Of a stretch of DNA of 47,765 nucleotides, positions 26,314-35,651 are shown in pieces. Source of the stretch: Phaeospirillum sp. (lineage in GTDB: Bacteria > Pseudomonadota > Alphaproteobacteria > Rhodospirillales > Magnetospirillaceae); contig JAVBXM010000239.1 of NCBI GenBank assembly GCA_030824585.1, forward strand, positions 1 through 47,765. Direction: 5' to 3'. A model generated the notes under the pieces. The model saw only the letters and a list, made by a program, of their open reading frames with translations. It ran no database searches and was not told where the DNA came from. A program made the position numbers and the translations under genes. Positions within the stretch are counted from its first letter, which is position 1. Each line of letters starts with the position of its first letter.

Positions 26314-26316
26314 ACT

Positions 26317-26331
26317 TGCTGCGGCGCAGCA
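26317..26331. promoter_or_regulatory. PhaR-type operator upstream of phaZ
   Basis: TGCTGCGGCGCAGCA is a perfect palindrome containing CTGC-GGC-GCAG, which matches the CTGC-N3-GCAG site reported for the PHB regulator PhaR in related alphaproteobacteria. A second TGC-rich stretch, CTGCATTGCGATGCTG, lies at 26360-26375. The downstream gene is a PHB depolymerase, which makes PhaR control plausible. The palindrome lies four bases after the cobB stop, about 125 bases before phaZ. Confidence 0.55.
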
Positions 26332-26455
26332 TGAAATGAATCCTGGGTCAATGCGTATTCTGCATTGCGATGCTGAATAATTTTGTTGCGGGAATTGTCA
26401 TCGACATGTAACAAAAATCCACGCCACCGTTCCAATCAGCCTGGGATCGACGGAC

Positions 26456-27682
26456 ATGCTCTATCACCTGCACGAAATGCAGCACCACGCTTTCGCCCCC
26501 ATGCGCATGCTGGCCGAGGCCATGCAGACCATGTACAGCCACCCCTGGGTGCCCATGGCCTATACCAAGTTCGGCCGCACGGTGGCGGCGACGGCGGAGC
26601 TGGTGGAGCGCACCACCCGGCGTTACCCCAAGCCGCCCTTCAACCTGCCCACCACCACGGTGGACGGCGAGACGGTAGGCGTGGTCGAGCAGGTGGCCCA
26701 CCAGACCCCGTTCTGCAACCTGTTGCATTTCAAGCGCAACGTCGAAGGGCGCAAGGACCCCAAGGTCCTGCTGCTGGCTCCCATGTCGGGACACTTCGCC
26801 ACCCTGCTGCGCGGCACGGTCGAGACCATGCTGCACGAGCACGACGTCTATATCACCGACTGGACCGACGCCCGCAACGTGCCGCAGGCCCAGGGCGACT
26901 TCACCCTGGACGACTACATCGACCTGCTGGTGGAGTTCATGGAGTTCCTGGGCCCCGACACCCACATCATGGCGGTGTGTCAGCCGTCGGTGCCCATGCT
27001 GGCGGCCGTGTCGCTGATGGCCGCCGCCGGCAATCCCAGCCAGCCGCGCTCCATGCTGATGATGGGCGGGCCCATCGACACCCGCATCAATCCCACCAAG
27101 GTCAACGACGTCGCCACCCACAAGCCCCATTCGTGGTTCGAGCGCACGGTGATCCATTCGGTGCCCATGAACCATCCCGGCCACGGCCGCAAGGTCTATC
27201 CCGGCTTCCTGCAGCTGCACGGCTTCATGAGCATGAACCTGGAGCGCCACGTGGGCGAGCACGTCAAGCTGTTCCAGAACATGGTCAAGGGCGACGGCGA
27301 TTCCGCCGCCCAGCACCGCGAGTTCTACGACGAGTACCTGTCGGTGATGGACCTGCCCGCCGATTACTACCTGGAGACCATCCGCAAGGTGTTCCAGGAA
27401 CATCACCTGCCGCGCGGCATCATGGTGTCGAGGGGCCGCAAGGTCGATCCCGGCGCCATCCGCCACACCGCCCTGATGACCATCGAGGGCGAGAAGGACG
27501 ACATCACCGGTGTCGGCCAGACCAAGGCGGCCCACGATCTGTGCGCCAACCTGGCGCCCGAGAAGCAGCGCTACCACCTGCAGCCCAAGGTGGGCCATTA
27601 TGGCGTCTTCAACGGCCGCCGCTGGCGTGAAGAGGTCTACCCCAATGTCCGCGAGTTCATCCGCCAACACGACAAAGGCTGA
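26456..27682 (+). CDS. phaZ: Intracellular poly(3-hydroxybutyrate) depolymerase
   Basis: PhaZ releases hydroxybutyrate from stored PHB granules. The 408 residues begin [17 protein letters not shown], standard for this family, and have no signal peptide, so the enzyme is cytoplasmic. The nucleophile is the Cys at 175 in the lipase-box-like VCQPSVP, as in the Ralstonia-type intracellular depolymerases. Other landmarks are [33 protein letters not shown] and the C-terminal [13 protein letters not shown], which provides the catalytic His. A PhaR-type site lies upstream. The last 38 bases overlap the start of the YcgN-like gene. Confidence 0.94.
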   Translation: MLYHLHEMQHHAFAPMRMLAEAMQTMYSHPWVPMAYTKFGRTVAATAELVERTTRRYPKPPFNLPTTTVDGETVGVVEQVAHQTPFCNLLHFKRNVEGRKDPKVLLLAPMSGHFATLLRGTVETMLHEHDVYITDWTDARNVPQAQGDFTLDDYIDLLVEFMEFLGPDTHIMAVCQPSVPMLAAVSLMAAAGNPSQPRSMLMMGGPIDTRINPTKVNDVATHKPHSWFERTVIHSVPMNHPGHGRKVYPGFLQLHGFMSMNLERHVGEHVKLFQNMVKGDGDSAAQHREFYDEYLSVMDLPADYYLETIRKVFQEHHLPRGIMVSRGRKVDPGAIRHTALMTIEGEKDDITGVGQTKAAHDLCANLAPEKQRYHLQPKVGHYGVFNGRRWREEVYPNVREFIRQHDKG

Positions 27683-28127
27683 CAAGGACGCGGAGGGTCC
27701 GCCGTTCTGGCGGACCACGCCGCTGTCGGCCATGAGCCGCGAGCAGTGGGAATCGCTGTGCGACGGCTGCGGCCGCTGTTGCCTGCACAAGCTGGAAGAC
27801 GCCGATACCGGCGAGATCCACTACACCAACGTGGCCTGCCGGCTGCTCAATCTGCATACCTGCGGCTGCAAGACCTATGCGAAGCGCTGGGAGCAGGTGC
27901 CCGATTGCGTCGAACTCAGCCCGGTGGTGCTGCCCACCCTCAAGTGGCTGCCGTCCACCTGCGCCTACCGCGTGCTGTCCGAGGGCAAGGTGCTGCAGTG
28001 GTGGCATCCGCTGGTGTCGGGCGACCCGGAGACGGTGCACCGGGCCGGCATCTCGGTGCGCGGCAAGGTCATCGCCGAATCCCGCGCCGACCTGCTGGAC
28101 TACCACGTGGTGACCTGGCCGGAATAA
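27645..28127 (+). CDS. UPF0260 (YcgN-like) cysteine-cluster protein
   Basis: ATG 27645 gives 160 residues and overlaps phaZ by 38 bases; no start codon exists between there and the conserved [28 protein letters not shown] segment, which supports this choice. The family is marked by clustered Cys residues: [31 protein letters not shown] and STCAYR. They probably bind a metal or Fe-S centre. The C-terminal WHPLVSGD and ISVRGKVI are also typical. The biochemical role of YcgN-like proteins is not established. The neighbouring phaZ does not indicate a clear shared function. Confidence 0.85.
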   Translation: MSASSSANTTKADKDAEGPPFWRTTPLSAMSREQWESLCDGCGRCCLHKLEDADTGEIHYTNVACRLLNLHTCGCKTYAKRWEQVPDCVELSPVVLPTLKWLPSTCAYRVLSEGKVLQWWHPLVSGDPETVHRAGISVRGKVIAESRADLLDYHVVTWPE

Positions 28128-28133
28128 GGACGG

Positions 28134-28193
28134 GATGCGGGCGGAGCGCCCGCGCCCCGTGACGCCTTGGAGCGCGGGCGCCCCGCCCGCATC
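28134..28193. terminator. Long hairpin between convergent genes
   Basis: GATGCGGGCGG (28134-28144) pairs with CCGCCCGCATC (28183-28193). Inside it, AGCGCCCGCGC pairs with most of GCGCGGGCGC. The hairpin fills the gap between the convergent YcgN-like gene and gshA and ends exactly at the gshA stop. It is a likely bidirectional terminator without a T-run. Confidence 0.6.
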
Positions 28194-29561
28194 TCAGTAG
28201 GCGTATTCCTTGAAGAGGGGATCGACCGAGCGCTGCCAGCGGGTGGCGTAGGCCTCCAGCATGTCCTCGGCGGCGGTCTTGCCGCTTCTCGCCACCGCCT
28301 CGATGGGATCGAGGTAGATGCTCTCGTCGCGGCCGGAATCGTTGAGCCGCGCCCGCGCCTTGAGACCGGCCGAGGCCAGGCCCAGCACGTCCAGCGCCAC
28401 CTCGCGCAGGCCGCGCCCGCCGATGGCGGCGGCCAGCCCCTGGGCGGGGACGGCGGCGCGCAGGGCCTCCCGCTCCTCGGCGGTCCAATTCTTGACCAGC
28501 TCCCAGGCGCCGTCCAGGGCCGCATCGTCGTAGAGCAGGCCGGTCCACAGGGCGGGCAGGGCGCACAGCCGTCGCCACGGCCCGGCATCGGCGCCGCGCA
28601 TCTCCAGGAACTTCTTCAGCCGCACGTCGGGGAAGGCGGTGGTCAGGTGGTCGGCCCAGTCGCCCATGGTGGGCAGCTCGCCGGGCAGGCCGGGCAGCTT
28701 GCCGGCCATGAAATCGCGGAAGCTCTGGCCCGCCACGTCGATGTACTTGCCGTCGCGGTAGACGAAGTACATGGGGACGTCCAGCATCCAGTCCACGTAT
28801 TGTTCGAAGCCCATCCCCTCGTCGAAGGCGAAGGGCAGGCCGCCGGTACGGTAGCGGTCGGTATCGGTCCACACGTCGCCGCGCGCCGAGATGAAGCCCG
28901 ACGGCTTGCCGTCCACGAAGGGCGAGGCGGCGAACAGGGCAGTGGCGAGGGGCTGCAGCGCCAGCGAGACGCGCAGCTTCTTCACCATGTCGGCTTCCGA
29001 GGCGAAATCCAGGTTCACCTGCACCGTACAGGTGCGCAGCATCATGTCCAGGCCCTTGGTTCCCACCTCGGGCATGTAGCGGCGCATGATGACGTAGCGG
29101 CCCTTGGGCATCCACGGCGTGTCGTCGCGGCCCCATTTGGGCTGGAAGCCCACGCCCAGGAACCCGATGCCCAGGTGCTGGGCCACGTGCTTGACCTGGG
29201 CCAGGTGGTGGGTGACCTCGGCGGCGGTCTGGTGGATGTTTTCCAGCAGGCCGCCGGACAGCTCCAACTGCCCGCCCGGCTCCAGGCTGATGGCGGCACC
29301 GCAGTAATCGTGCAGCGCGATGACGTTGCCGTCCTCGAACACCGGCTCCCAGCCCAGGCCGGCCAATCCGTCGAGCATGGCCTTGATGCCCCTGTCACCG
29401 CCATAGGGCAGCGGCCTCAGGTCGTCGAGGGAAAAGCCGAACTTCTCGTGCTCGGTGCCGATGCGCCAGGCGTCCCTCGGCTTGCAGCCCGATTCCAGGT
29501 ATTCGACCAGCTGATGCTTGCCGGCGATGGGTTCGCCGCTGGGCTTGGCGGGTGCGGACAT
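28194..29561 (-). CDS. gshA: Glutamate-cysteine ligase (plant/alphaproteobacterial type)
   Basis: GshA joins glutamate and cysteine, the first step of glutathione synthesis. ATG 29561 ([14 protein letters not shown]) gives 455 residues. Landmarks of the plant/alphaproteobacterial class are [12 protein letters not shown] near residue 40, [49 protein letters not shown] and [14 protein letters not shown]. The last residues, DPLFKEYAY, are typical. This class is distinct from the enterobacterial GshA. The longer frame to 29648 adds a leader unlike the family and was rejected. It is divergent from panD. Confidence 0.93.
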   Translation of the reverse strand: MSAPAKPSGEPIAGKHQLVEYLESGCKPRDAWRIGTEHEKFGFSLDDLRPLPYGGDRGIKAMLDGLAGLGWEPVFEDGNVIALHDYCGAAISLEPGGQLELSGGLLENIHQTAAEVTHHLAQVKHVAQHLGIGFLGVGFQPKWGRDDTPWMPKGRYVIMRRYMPEVGTKGLDMMLRTCTVQVNLDFASEADMVKKLRVSLALQPLATALFAASPFVDGKPSGFISARGDVWTDTDRYRTGGLPFAFDEGMGFEQYVDWMLDVPMYFVYRDGKYIDVAGQSFRDFMAGKLPGLPGELPTMGDWADHLTTAFPDVRLKKFLEMRGADAGPWRRLCALPALWTGLLYDDAALDGAWELVKNWTAEEREALRAAVPAQGLAAAIGGRGLREVALDVLGLASAGLKARARLNDSGRDESIYLDPIEAVARSGKTAAEDMLEAYATRWQRSVDPLFKEYAY

Positions 29562-29647
29562 GGGGGGGATTATCCTAATGAGCGACGCGGAGCCCCAGCA
29601 AACGACAGGGCGCATGAGGGCGTCAAGCGCCGAATCCGTGCCCCTCA

Positions 29648-29666
29648 CCGCAATAAGGTGTTGCGG
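29648..29666. repeat. CCGCAA inverted repeat in the gshA-panD divergent region
   Basis: CCGCAA (29648-29653) and TTGCGG (29661-29666) are perfect reverse complements around seven bases. The site lies between the divergent gshA and panD starts, where an operator would be expected. Six-base arms are weak evidence alone. Confidence 0.3.
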
Positions 29667-29724
29667 AAGGGGGCCCGGTACGTTTACGTCACTGCACTAT
29701 GCTGCAAGTTTGTTCCGGTGCCCC

Positions 29725-30267
29725 ATGATGAAGATCATTCGCGCGAAGCTGCACGGCATTCGCGTTACCAATGCCGACCTCAATTACCACGGCTCGATCA
29801 CCCTTGATCCCGAGCAGTGCGAGATGGCCGGCATCTATCCCATGGAATTCGTCGATATCTGGAACAAGAATTCGGCGGCCCGCATCTCCACCTACGTCAT
29901 CTTCGGCGAGCCGGGCTCGCGCTGCTGCGTGCTGAACGGCGCCGCCGCGCGGACCTGCCAGAAGGGCGACGAGCTGATCATCGCCGCTTCCGCCGACATT
30001 TCCGGTCCCGAGAAGCTGTACGAGATCAAGCCGCGCATCCTGACCTTCCTGCCCGACAACCACGTGGACCAGGTGCTGTACTACGACGTGTTCCAGAGCG
30101 AGAAGCGTCCCTACGACTTCCGCATCGTCGACGCCGACAAGCACACCATCGAGAGCTGCCACACCTGGCCCAACGTGGACATCACCAAGGTGCGCTCCGA
30201 GTTGCAGGCCAAGGGCTGGAACGAGGCCGAGATCGACGCCTTCATCGCGTCGCACTTCTCGCTGTAG
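29725..30267 (+). CDS. panD: Aspartate 1-decarboxylase-like protein with C-terminal extension
   Basis: PanD makes beta-alanine for pantothenate and cleaves itself at Gly-Ser to form a pyruvoyl group. Here the site is Gly23-Ser24 in NYHGSITLD. The known active-site residues all appear, shifted by one from E. coli: Lys8, Arg53, Thr56, Tyr57 and Asn71 (NGAAAR). Residues 1 to about 120 cover the normal enzyme. The protein is 180 residues, so about 55 extra C-terminal residues follow ([14 protein letters not shown], then a [19 protein letters not shown] helix). Two adjacent ATGs (29725, 29728) are possible starts. The extension is unusual for PanD and might serve regulation or oligomerisation. Confidence 0.88.
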   Translation: MMKIIRAKLHGIRVTNADLNYHGSITLDPEQCEMAGIYPMEFVDIWNKNSAARISTYVIFGEPGSRCCVLNGAAARTCQKGDELIIAASADISGPEKLYEIKPRILTFLPDNHVDQVLYYDVFQSEKRPYDFRIVDADKHTIESCHTWPNVDITKVRSELQAKGWNEAEIDAFIASHFSL

Positions 30268-30271
30268 TACC

Positions 30272-30295
30272 GGCGGGTCGTCTTGACGACCCGCC
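30272..30295 (+). terminator. Hairpin after panD
   Basis: GGCGGGTCGTC and GACGACCCGCC form a perfect 11-bp stem with a two-base loop, four bases after the panD stop. No T-run follows. It separates panD from queC. Confidence 0.6.
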
Positions 30296-30383
30296 TGAGT
30301 GTCCCTCGCCGGACGGGCGCCTCCGCGCCCTTGGCCGCCGCCTCGATGGCGGCCGCATTCCGGCGGAACGGAGGTTCGCCGGA

Positions 30384-31073
30384 ATGACCGCCAAGCCCGC
30401 AATCGTCCTGCTGTCCGGCGGATTGGATTCCGCCACGGTGCTGGCCATCGCCAAGGCCGAGGGCTTCGCGCCGTCGGCGCTGACCTTCCGCTACGGCCAG
30501 CGCCACGCGGTGGAAATCCGGGCGGCGCAGCGCGTGGCCGGAGCCATGGGCATCGGCGACCATCGCATCGCCGATATCGATCTGCGGGTGTTCGGCGGCT
30601 CGGCGCTGACCTCGGACATCGCGGTGCCCAAGGGCGGGCTGGACGACGCCATTCCCGAGGGCATTCCGGTCACCTACGTGCCGGCCCGCAACACCATCAT
30701 GCTGTCCTTCGCCCTGGCCTTCGCCGAGGTGCTGGGCGCCGCCGACATCTTCGTCGGCGTCAACGCCGTGGACTATTCCGGCTATCCCGATTGCCGCCCC
30801 GACTACATCAAGGCGTTCGAGGTCATGGCCAACCTGGCCACCAAGGCGGCGGTCGAGGGCACGAGACTGCGGCTGCATACCCCGCTGATCGACCTCACCA
30901 AGGGGCAGATCATCCGGCGCGGCCTGGACCTGGGCGTCGATTATTCCATCACCTCGACCTGCTACGATCCCGACGAACTGGGACGGGCCTGCGGCCATTG
31001 CGATTCCTGCCGCCTGCGCCTCAAGGGCTTCGCCGAGGCAGGACTGGCCGACCCGGCGGAGTACGCTCCGTGA
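30384..31073 (+). CDS. queC: 7-cyano-7-deazaguanine synthase QueC
   Basis: QueC converts 7-carboxy-7-deazaguanine to preQ0 with ATP and ammonia, a step in queuosine synthesis. ATG 30384 has GGAGG upstream and gives 229 residues. The PP-loop ATP motif [12 protein letters not shown] is at about 9-20. The central block [21 protein letters not shown] and [14 protein letters not shown] is typical. The C-terminal zinc cluster [20 protein letters not shown] provides four Cys. Length is normal. The stop overlaps the GTG of the next gene (GTGA). No preQ1 riboswitch is evident upstream. Confidence 0.96.
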   Translation: MTAKPAIVLLSGGLDSATVLAIAKAEGFAPSALTFRYGQRHAVEIRAAQRVAGAMGIGDHRIADIDLRVFGGSALTSDIAVPKGGLDDAIPEGIPVTYVPARNTIMLSFALAFAEVLGAADIFVGVNAVDYSGYPDCRPDYIKAFEVMANLATKAAVEGTRLRLHTPLIDLTKGQIIRRGLDLGVDYSITSTCYDPDELGRACGHCDSCRLRLKGFAEAGLADPAEYAP

Positions 31074-31804
31074 TCCGGGCGGCTCTTTGCCTCCCCGTCG
31101 TGCTGGCATGGCTGGCGGCGGGGCGGGCCGGGGCCGCCGAGCTTCACATGATCTCGCAGATCCAGGGCGACCACCTCAGCGTGCGGGGCTTCGAGGTGGT
31201 GCGCGAGGCCTATCGCCGCGTCGGATTGCAGGCGGCGGCCGATATCCGTCCCAACGAGCGGGCCATCGTTTCGGCCGACAGCGGCGACACCGACGGCGAC
31301 ACCATGCGCATGGCCGGGCTGGAGGTTCGCTATCCCAATCTGGTGCGGGTGCCCGAACCGGTCCTGGCCTTCGACACCGTCGCCTTCACCGGCGGCATGG
31401 CGTTCAGGGTGGACGGCTGGGAAAGCCTGCGTCCCTACAGCATCTGCGTGGTGCGCGGCTTCAAGGTGGGCGAGCGGGGAACCGAGGGCATGAGCCGCGA
31501 GGTGGTCTCCACCAACGAGGCCTCCCTGCGCATGGTCAAGGCCGGGCATTGCCAGGTGGCGGTGCTGGGCGAGGCGCTGTGGCTGCTGATCGACGAGCTG
31601 AAGCTGGGGCCGCTTCGGGCGCTGGACCCGCCGGTGGAGGTCACCCCCCTCTACCACTACGTCAACGTCCGCCACGCCCATCTGGCGCCCCGGCTGGCCG
31701 AAGCCCTGCGGACCATGCGCCGGGAAGGCGTGATCGATTCCATCCTGGCCGTCGACCGTGGAGTGATCCAGGCCGCCCGGGAGCGGAACTCGATCAGGGA
31801 CTGA
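31070..31804 (+). CDS. Exported periplasmic binding-like protein
   Basis: GTG 31070 overlaps the queC stop and gives 244 residues. The start is a signal peptide ([21 protein letters not shown]). The mature part resembles the SBP_bac_3 / amino-acid-binding fold: an N-terminal [13 protein letters not shown] helix, a central [12 protein letters not shown] turn and a C-terminal [18 protein letters not shown] helix, which is the common end of this fold. No transport permease or ATPase is next to it, so it may be a sensor-linked or orphan binding protein. The ligand is unknown. Its last 11 bases overlap the convergent asnB. Confidence 0.75.
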   Translation: MIRAALCLPVVLAWLAAGRAGAAELHMISQIQGDHLSVRGFEVVREAYRRVGLQAAADIRPNERAIVSADSGDTDGDTMRMAGLEVRYPNLVRVPEPVLAFDTVAFTGGMAFRVDGWESLRPYSICVVRGFKVGERGTEGMSREVVSTNEASLRMVKAGHCQVAVLGEALWLLIDELKLGPLRALDPPVEVTPLYHYVNVRHAHLAPRLAEALRTMRREGVIDSILAVDRGVIQAARERNSIRD

Positions 31805-33710
31805 CGCTTTCCAGCCATGCCTGGAACATCAGGGCGTGCCATATCTCGTTCTGCCAGTTCTTGGCGCCCGAGCGGTGCTCGCGCCAGCATTGCGCCACCA
31901 GGGCGGCGTCCAGGTGGCCCTGGCGGCGCAGCCGGTCCTCGGACAGCAGGTCGTCGGCCCAATCCCTCAACTGGCCGTTCAGCCAGCGGCGCAGCGGCAC
32001 CTCGAAGCCCATCTTGGGGCGGTCGACCAGGGCGCGGGGCACATGGCGGTACAGGACGCGGCGCAGCACCGCCTTGCCGGTCTCGCCCTCGATCTTCAAG
32101 CCCGTGGGCAGGCTCCAGGCGAATTCGGCGAGGCCGAGCGCCAGGAAGGGCAGCCGGGCTTCCAGCGAGGCGCCCATGGTGGCGCGGTCGGTCTTGACGC
32201 ACAGGTCGTCGGGCAGATAGCCGCAGGCGTCCAGCACCATGGTGGCCAGGGCATGGTCTTGCAGTCCCGGGGTGGGAGCGGTGAACAGGCTATGGGCGCG
32301 CCCGGCCCCCGGCACCAGGGCGGGCATGCCGCGCCAGCGGGAGTAATGCAGGCCCAGCAATTGGGCCAGGGAGCGGGCCTCCAGCCATTCGGCCTCGCGT
32401 CCCAGGCGGAAGCCGGGATGGCTGCGGCGCTTGCGCAATATTCCGGCCAGTGCCGCCAGCCCCTCGGCCGGTCCGGCCAGCAGGCGGGCGCCCGCCGCTC
32501 CGGCCCGCCTCAGGCCGCCGGGCAGGCCCCGCAGCCGCCGCCAATCCTTCGGGATGGAGCGATAGATGCCGTAGCCGCCGAACAACTCGTCGGCGCCGTC
32601 GCCCGACAGGGCCACCGTGACGCTCCTGCGCGTCACCTGGGCCAGCAGGGCGGTGGGCAGGGCGGCGGCGTCGGCGAAGGGCTCGTCATAGAGGGCGGGC
32701 AGGCGCGGCACCACCGCCAGCGCCTCGGCATCGCCGATCCGCACCTCGGTGTGGATGGTGCCCAGATGGCCGGCGACGGCGCGGGCGTGGGGGCTCTCGT
32801 CCAGGCCCGACTGGTCGAAGCCGATGGTGAAGGAATGGACCGGCTCGGCCGACAATTGCTTCATCAGGGCGGCGGTGATGGATGAATCGATGCCGCCCGA
32901 CAGGAAGACGCCCACCGGGACATCCGCTTGCATGCGCAGGGAAACCGAGGCGCGCAGCAGATCCTCCAGCCGGTCGGCGGCCTGCTCGGCGGTGCCGGTG
33001 AAGCTGTTTTCCAGGCGGGCGGCGCTGTCCGCCGCCGACCAGTAGGCCTGGGTGGATATCCGCCCGCCGCCGACCCGCATCAGGTGGCCGGGCTCCAGCT
33101 TGAAGACGTCGGGGTGAATGGTGTGGGGCGCCGGAATCCAGCCCAGCCGCATGTAAAGGGCCAGGACGTCGCGGTCGATGCCGCCCCGCCAGGCGGGATG
33201 GGCGGCCAGGGCCTTGAGCTCCGAGCCGAACAGCAGGCTGCCGCCCACCTTGGCCCAATAAAGCGGCTTCTCGCCGAACCGGTCGCGGGCCAGGGTGAGG
33301 GTGCGCTCCCGGCGGTCCCACAGGGCGAAGGCGAACATGCCGTCGAAGGCGGCCAGCGCCGCCTCGATGCCCCAGGCGGACACCGCCTGCAGCAGCACCT
33401 CGGTATCGGAATGGCCGCGCCAGGCAAGGCCGTCGCCCAGCCGCGCCCGCAATTCCGCGTGGTTGTAGATCTCGCCGTTGAAGCTGATCACCCAGCGCCC
33501 GTCATGCGATTCCATGGGCTGATGCCCCTGGGGCGTAAGGTCGATGATGGCCAGGCGGCGAAAGCCCAGCGCCACGCCCGCCTCATCGTCCACCCAGGCG
33601 CCATCGTCGTCGGGGCCGCGATGGAGAAGGGTGGCGGCCATGGCGCGCACCACCTGTTCCCGGTCGGGGGTGGCCTGGGTCAGGTCGAGAAAACCGGCGA
33701 AGCCGCACAT
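31794..33710 (-). CDS. asnB: Glutamine-hydrolysing asparagine synthase
   Basis: AsnB makes asparagine from aspartate, ATP and glutamine; relatives also modify sugars or peptides. The 638 residues start MCGFAGFLDL, so Cys2 becomes the N-terminal glutaminase nucleophile. The glutaminase domain (2 to about 210) has LLHRGPDDDG, SFNGEIYNH and RDRFGEKPLYW. The synthetase domain has the PPi-loop SGGIDSS at 271-277, then SGDGADELFGGYGIY and the C-terminal VDRPKMGFEVPLRRWL. It lies convergent to the binding-like gene and upstream of a palindromic repeat. The exact amide acceptor is not decided by sequence. Confidence 0.92.
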   Translation of the reverse strand: MCGFAGFLDLTQATPDREQVVRAMAATLLHRGPDDDGAWVDDEAGVALGFRRLAIIDLTPQGHQPMESHDGRWVISFNGEIYNHAELRARLGDGLAWRGHSDTEVLLQAVSAWGIEAALAAFDGMFAFALWDRRERTLTLARDRFGEKPLYWAKVGGSLLFGSELKALAAHPAWRGGIDRDVLALYMRLGWIPAPHTIHPDVFKLEPGHLMRVGGGRISTQAYWSAADSAARLENSFTGTAEQAADRLEDLLRASVSLRMQADVPVGVFLSGGIDSSITAALMKQLSAEPVHSFTIGFDQSGLDESPHARAVAGHLGTIHTEVRIGDAEALAVVPRLPALYDEPFADAAALPTALLAQVTRRSVTVALSGDGADELFGGYGIYRSIPKDWRRLRGLPGGLRRAGAAGARLLAGPAEGLAALAGILRKRRSHPGFRLGREAEWLEARSLAQLLGLHYSRWRGMPALVPGAGRAHSLFTAPTPGLQDHALATMVLDACGYLPDDLCVKTDRATMGASLEARLPFLALGLAEFAWSLPTGLKIEGETGKAVLRRVLYRHVPRALVDRPKMGFEVPLRRWLNGQLRDWADDLLSEDRLRRQGHLDAALVAQCWREHRSGAKNWQNEIWHALMFQAWLESVSP

Positions 33711-33791
33711 GGAGGGGCAAAAATCCCTATGAGAATTGGCCAGAGCTTATACCAAATCCCCTTGAGGGAAACTCATGGAGAATTCGGCTCA

Positions 33792-33896
33792 TGTCATCCT
33801 GAGTGGAGCGAAGGATCTCCGTCTGGGCCATTGGCGCCGGTTTCTGAAAAGCCGCGCCAGGACGAGATCCCTCCGCCCAGGGGCGTCGGGATGACA
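33792..33896. repeat. Palindromic intergenic repeat, copy A
   Basis: The 105-bp element has inverted ends TGTCATCC / GGATGACA and inner arms GGATCTCCG / CGAGATCC. A related element lies at 36723-36797, with the same AGCGAGGGATCTCCGCC and GGCGGAGATCC blocks and a GGATGACG end. It fills the gap between asnB and the TPR-methyltransferase gene and looks like a dispersed REP/MITE-like sequence. Confidence 0.6.
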
Positions 33897-33920
33897 GGCC
33901 GGACCCGATTGAGGGATGTT

Positions 33921-35540
33921 TCAAATCTTCCGCAAGACCACCACGAGGCCGGGCACGTCGTCGCCGGCTTCCTGGCGGGTGGAGGCCCGTTCCGTGGCGG
34001 CGACGGCGAAGCCGTGGCTGGCCGCGACCGCTTCCACGTAATCGGGGGCGTGGGCATAGCGGTTCTTGGCGCCCAGGAGATAGGAGGCGCAATCCTCGGC
34101 CCGCTCCACCGTGAAGGCGAACAGCCCGCCGGGCTTCAGCGTCAGGGCGGCGGCGGCCATGATCTCGTTCAGGTCGCCGAAATAGACCAGCACGTCGGCG
34201 GCCACCACCAGATCATAGGCCTGGGGCCGGTCCTTCAGGCTGGCGACCAGTTCGCCCACCTCCAGCCGGTCATAGAGGCGGCGGCTGCGGGCTTTCTCCA
34301 CCATGGCGCCCGACAGGTCGATGCCGTCCAGGCGGGCGGCCAGGGGGCGCAGCACCGGCGCGGCCAGTCCGGTGCCGCAGCCGGCGTCCAGCACGTCCAG
34401 ACCCTGCTTGCGCTCCAAGACCGTGTCCAGCGCCTGGGCCAGCAGGGCCGGGGCGCGATAGGCCAGCTTGTCCACCAGGGCGCTGTCGAACTTGTCGGCG
34501 TAGTCGTCGAACAGTTGGCGCACATAGGCGTCGGGGGCGCGGCTCGGCGCGTCGCCGGCTCCGGCCTGGGCCAGCCCGAGGGCGGCGCCGTGGCGGTCGT
34601 CGGGGTCCAGTTCGAGGCAGCGGCGGAAATGCTTGGCGGCCCGCTCCTTCTGTCCCAGGGCCAGGCGGGTCTCGGCGAGGCAATACTGGGCATGCACCGA
34701 ATCGGGGGCGGCGGTCACCGCCCGTTCGAAGGCGGCGGCGGCGGCCTCCGGCATGTCCAGGCCCCGGCGGATCAGCCCCAGTTCCAGCCAGGCGGCGGAA
34801 TCGCGGGAATTGAGCTTGGTGGCGCGCTCGGCATGGACCCGCGCGTCGTCCAGGCGGCCCATGCCGCGCAGGGCGGCCGCCAGGTTGGCCCTGGTGCCGG
34901 CATGGTCGCGGCGCAGGTCCACCGCTCCCGACAGCACGGCCACCGCCCGCTCGTTCTGGCCCAGGGCGCGCAGCACCAGCCCGTAATTGTTCAGCGCCAC
35001 CGCCCAGTCGGGGCGAAGCTCCAGGGCGCGCTCCAGCATGCCGGCGGCCTCGGCATTGTCGCCCTCCTGATGCAGCAGGGTGCCGAGCGTGCACAGGGCC
35101 TCGGCGTGGCGGGAATCGGCGGCCACCGCCCGGCGGGCGTGCTCCAGCGCCTCGGCCTTGTTGCGCCCCAGCCGCCCCAGAAGGTCGGCCAGCCGGGCGT
35201 TGGCCTCGGCGTGGTTGGGCTCACGCCCCAGGATGGCGCGGTAATGCAGGATGGCGCTGTTGAAATTGTCCTGGGCCTCCAGGGCGCGGCCCAGCGCCAG
35301 ACGCGGCACCGGCTGGTTGGGGTCGGCGGCCACCGCCTGGGTCAGGTGGTCCACCGCCCGCCTGGCCTGGCCCTGGCCCAGGGCGATCAGGCCCAGTAGG
35401 TAATGGGCGCCGCCGAAATCGGGCCGCACCTCGATGATGGCACGCGCCAGCCGGCGGGCCTCGGCGACGTTGCCGTCCTCCCAGGCCCGCATGGCGCGGC
35501 CGAACGTCTCGCCGATGTTAAGCGATTTGCCGGTGTTCAT
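33921..35540 (-). CDS. TPR-repeat protein fused to a SAM-dependent methyltransferase
   Basis: ATG 35540 (MNTGKSLNIGETFG; GGGAGAGAG upstream) gives 539 residues. About 8-320 is a run of tetratricopeptide repeats with the usual W/L/G/Y/A pattern and A-x-x-x-P turns. About 345-537 is a class I methyltransferase with motif I DAGCGTG at 385-391, then DGIDLSGAMVEKAR, YDLVVAADVLVYFGDL and LKPGGLFAFTVE. This is the COG4976 type, a predicted methyltransferase with TPR repeats. The substrate is unknown; TPR repeats imply a protein partner. No signal peptide is visible. It is divergent from the Rrf2 regulator. Confidence 0.88.
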   Translation of the reverse strand: MNTGKSLNIGETFGRAMRAWEDGNVAEARRLARAIIEVRPDFGGAHYLLGLIALGQGQARRAVDHLTQAVAADPNQPVPRLALGRALEAQDNFNSAILHYRAILGREPNHAEANARLADLLGRLGRNKAEALEHARRAVAADSRHAEALCTLGTLLHQEGDNAEAAGMLERALELRPDWAVALNNYGLVLRALGQNERAVAVLSGAVDLRRDHAGTRANLAAALRGMGRLDDARVHAERATKLNSRDSAAWLELGLIRRGLDMPEAAAAAFERAVTAAPDSVHAQYCLAETRLALGQKERAAKHFRRCLELDPDDRHGAALGLAQAGAGDAPSRAPDAYVRQLFDDYADKFDSALVDKLAYRAPALLAQALDTVLERKQGLDVLDAGCGTGLAAPVLRPLAARLDGIDLSGAMVEKARSRRLYDRLEVGELVASLKDRPQAYDLVVAADVLVYFGDLNEIMAAAALTLKPGGLFAFTVERAEDCASYLLGAKNRYAHAPDYVEAVAASHGFAVAATERASTRQEAGDDVPGLVVVLRKI

Positions 35541-35630
35541 GACTCTCTCCCTGGTCCCAGAATAGGCCCCCCGGGCCGAGGCGAGCAACGCGGGAAACCG
35601 GGGGCGGCTTTTCGGCTTGCGAATGGGAAC

Positions 35631-35642
35631 GGTGTCTGTTAC
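35631..35642 (+). promoter_or_regulatory. Operator-like GGTGTCTGTTAC upstream of the Rrf2 gene
   Basis: GGTGTCTGTTAC lies nine bases before the regulator's ATG. The reverse complement of the palindrome ahead of the flavodoxin gene contains GGTATCTGTTAC, an 11/12 match. This suggests one protein, probably the Rrf2 regulator, binds both sites. Confidence 0.5.
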
Positions 35643-35651
35643 ATATCTCCC

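Noticed and set aside
30296-30383. preQ1 riboswitch ahead of queC
   Set aside because: No preQ1 aptamer pattern was seen; only GC-rich palindromes and a ribosome-binding site.
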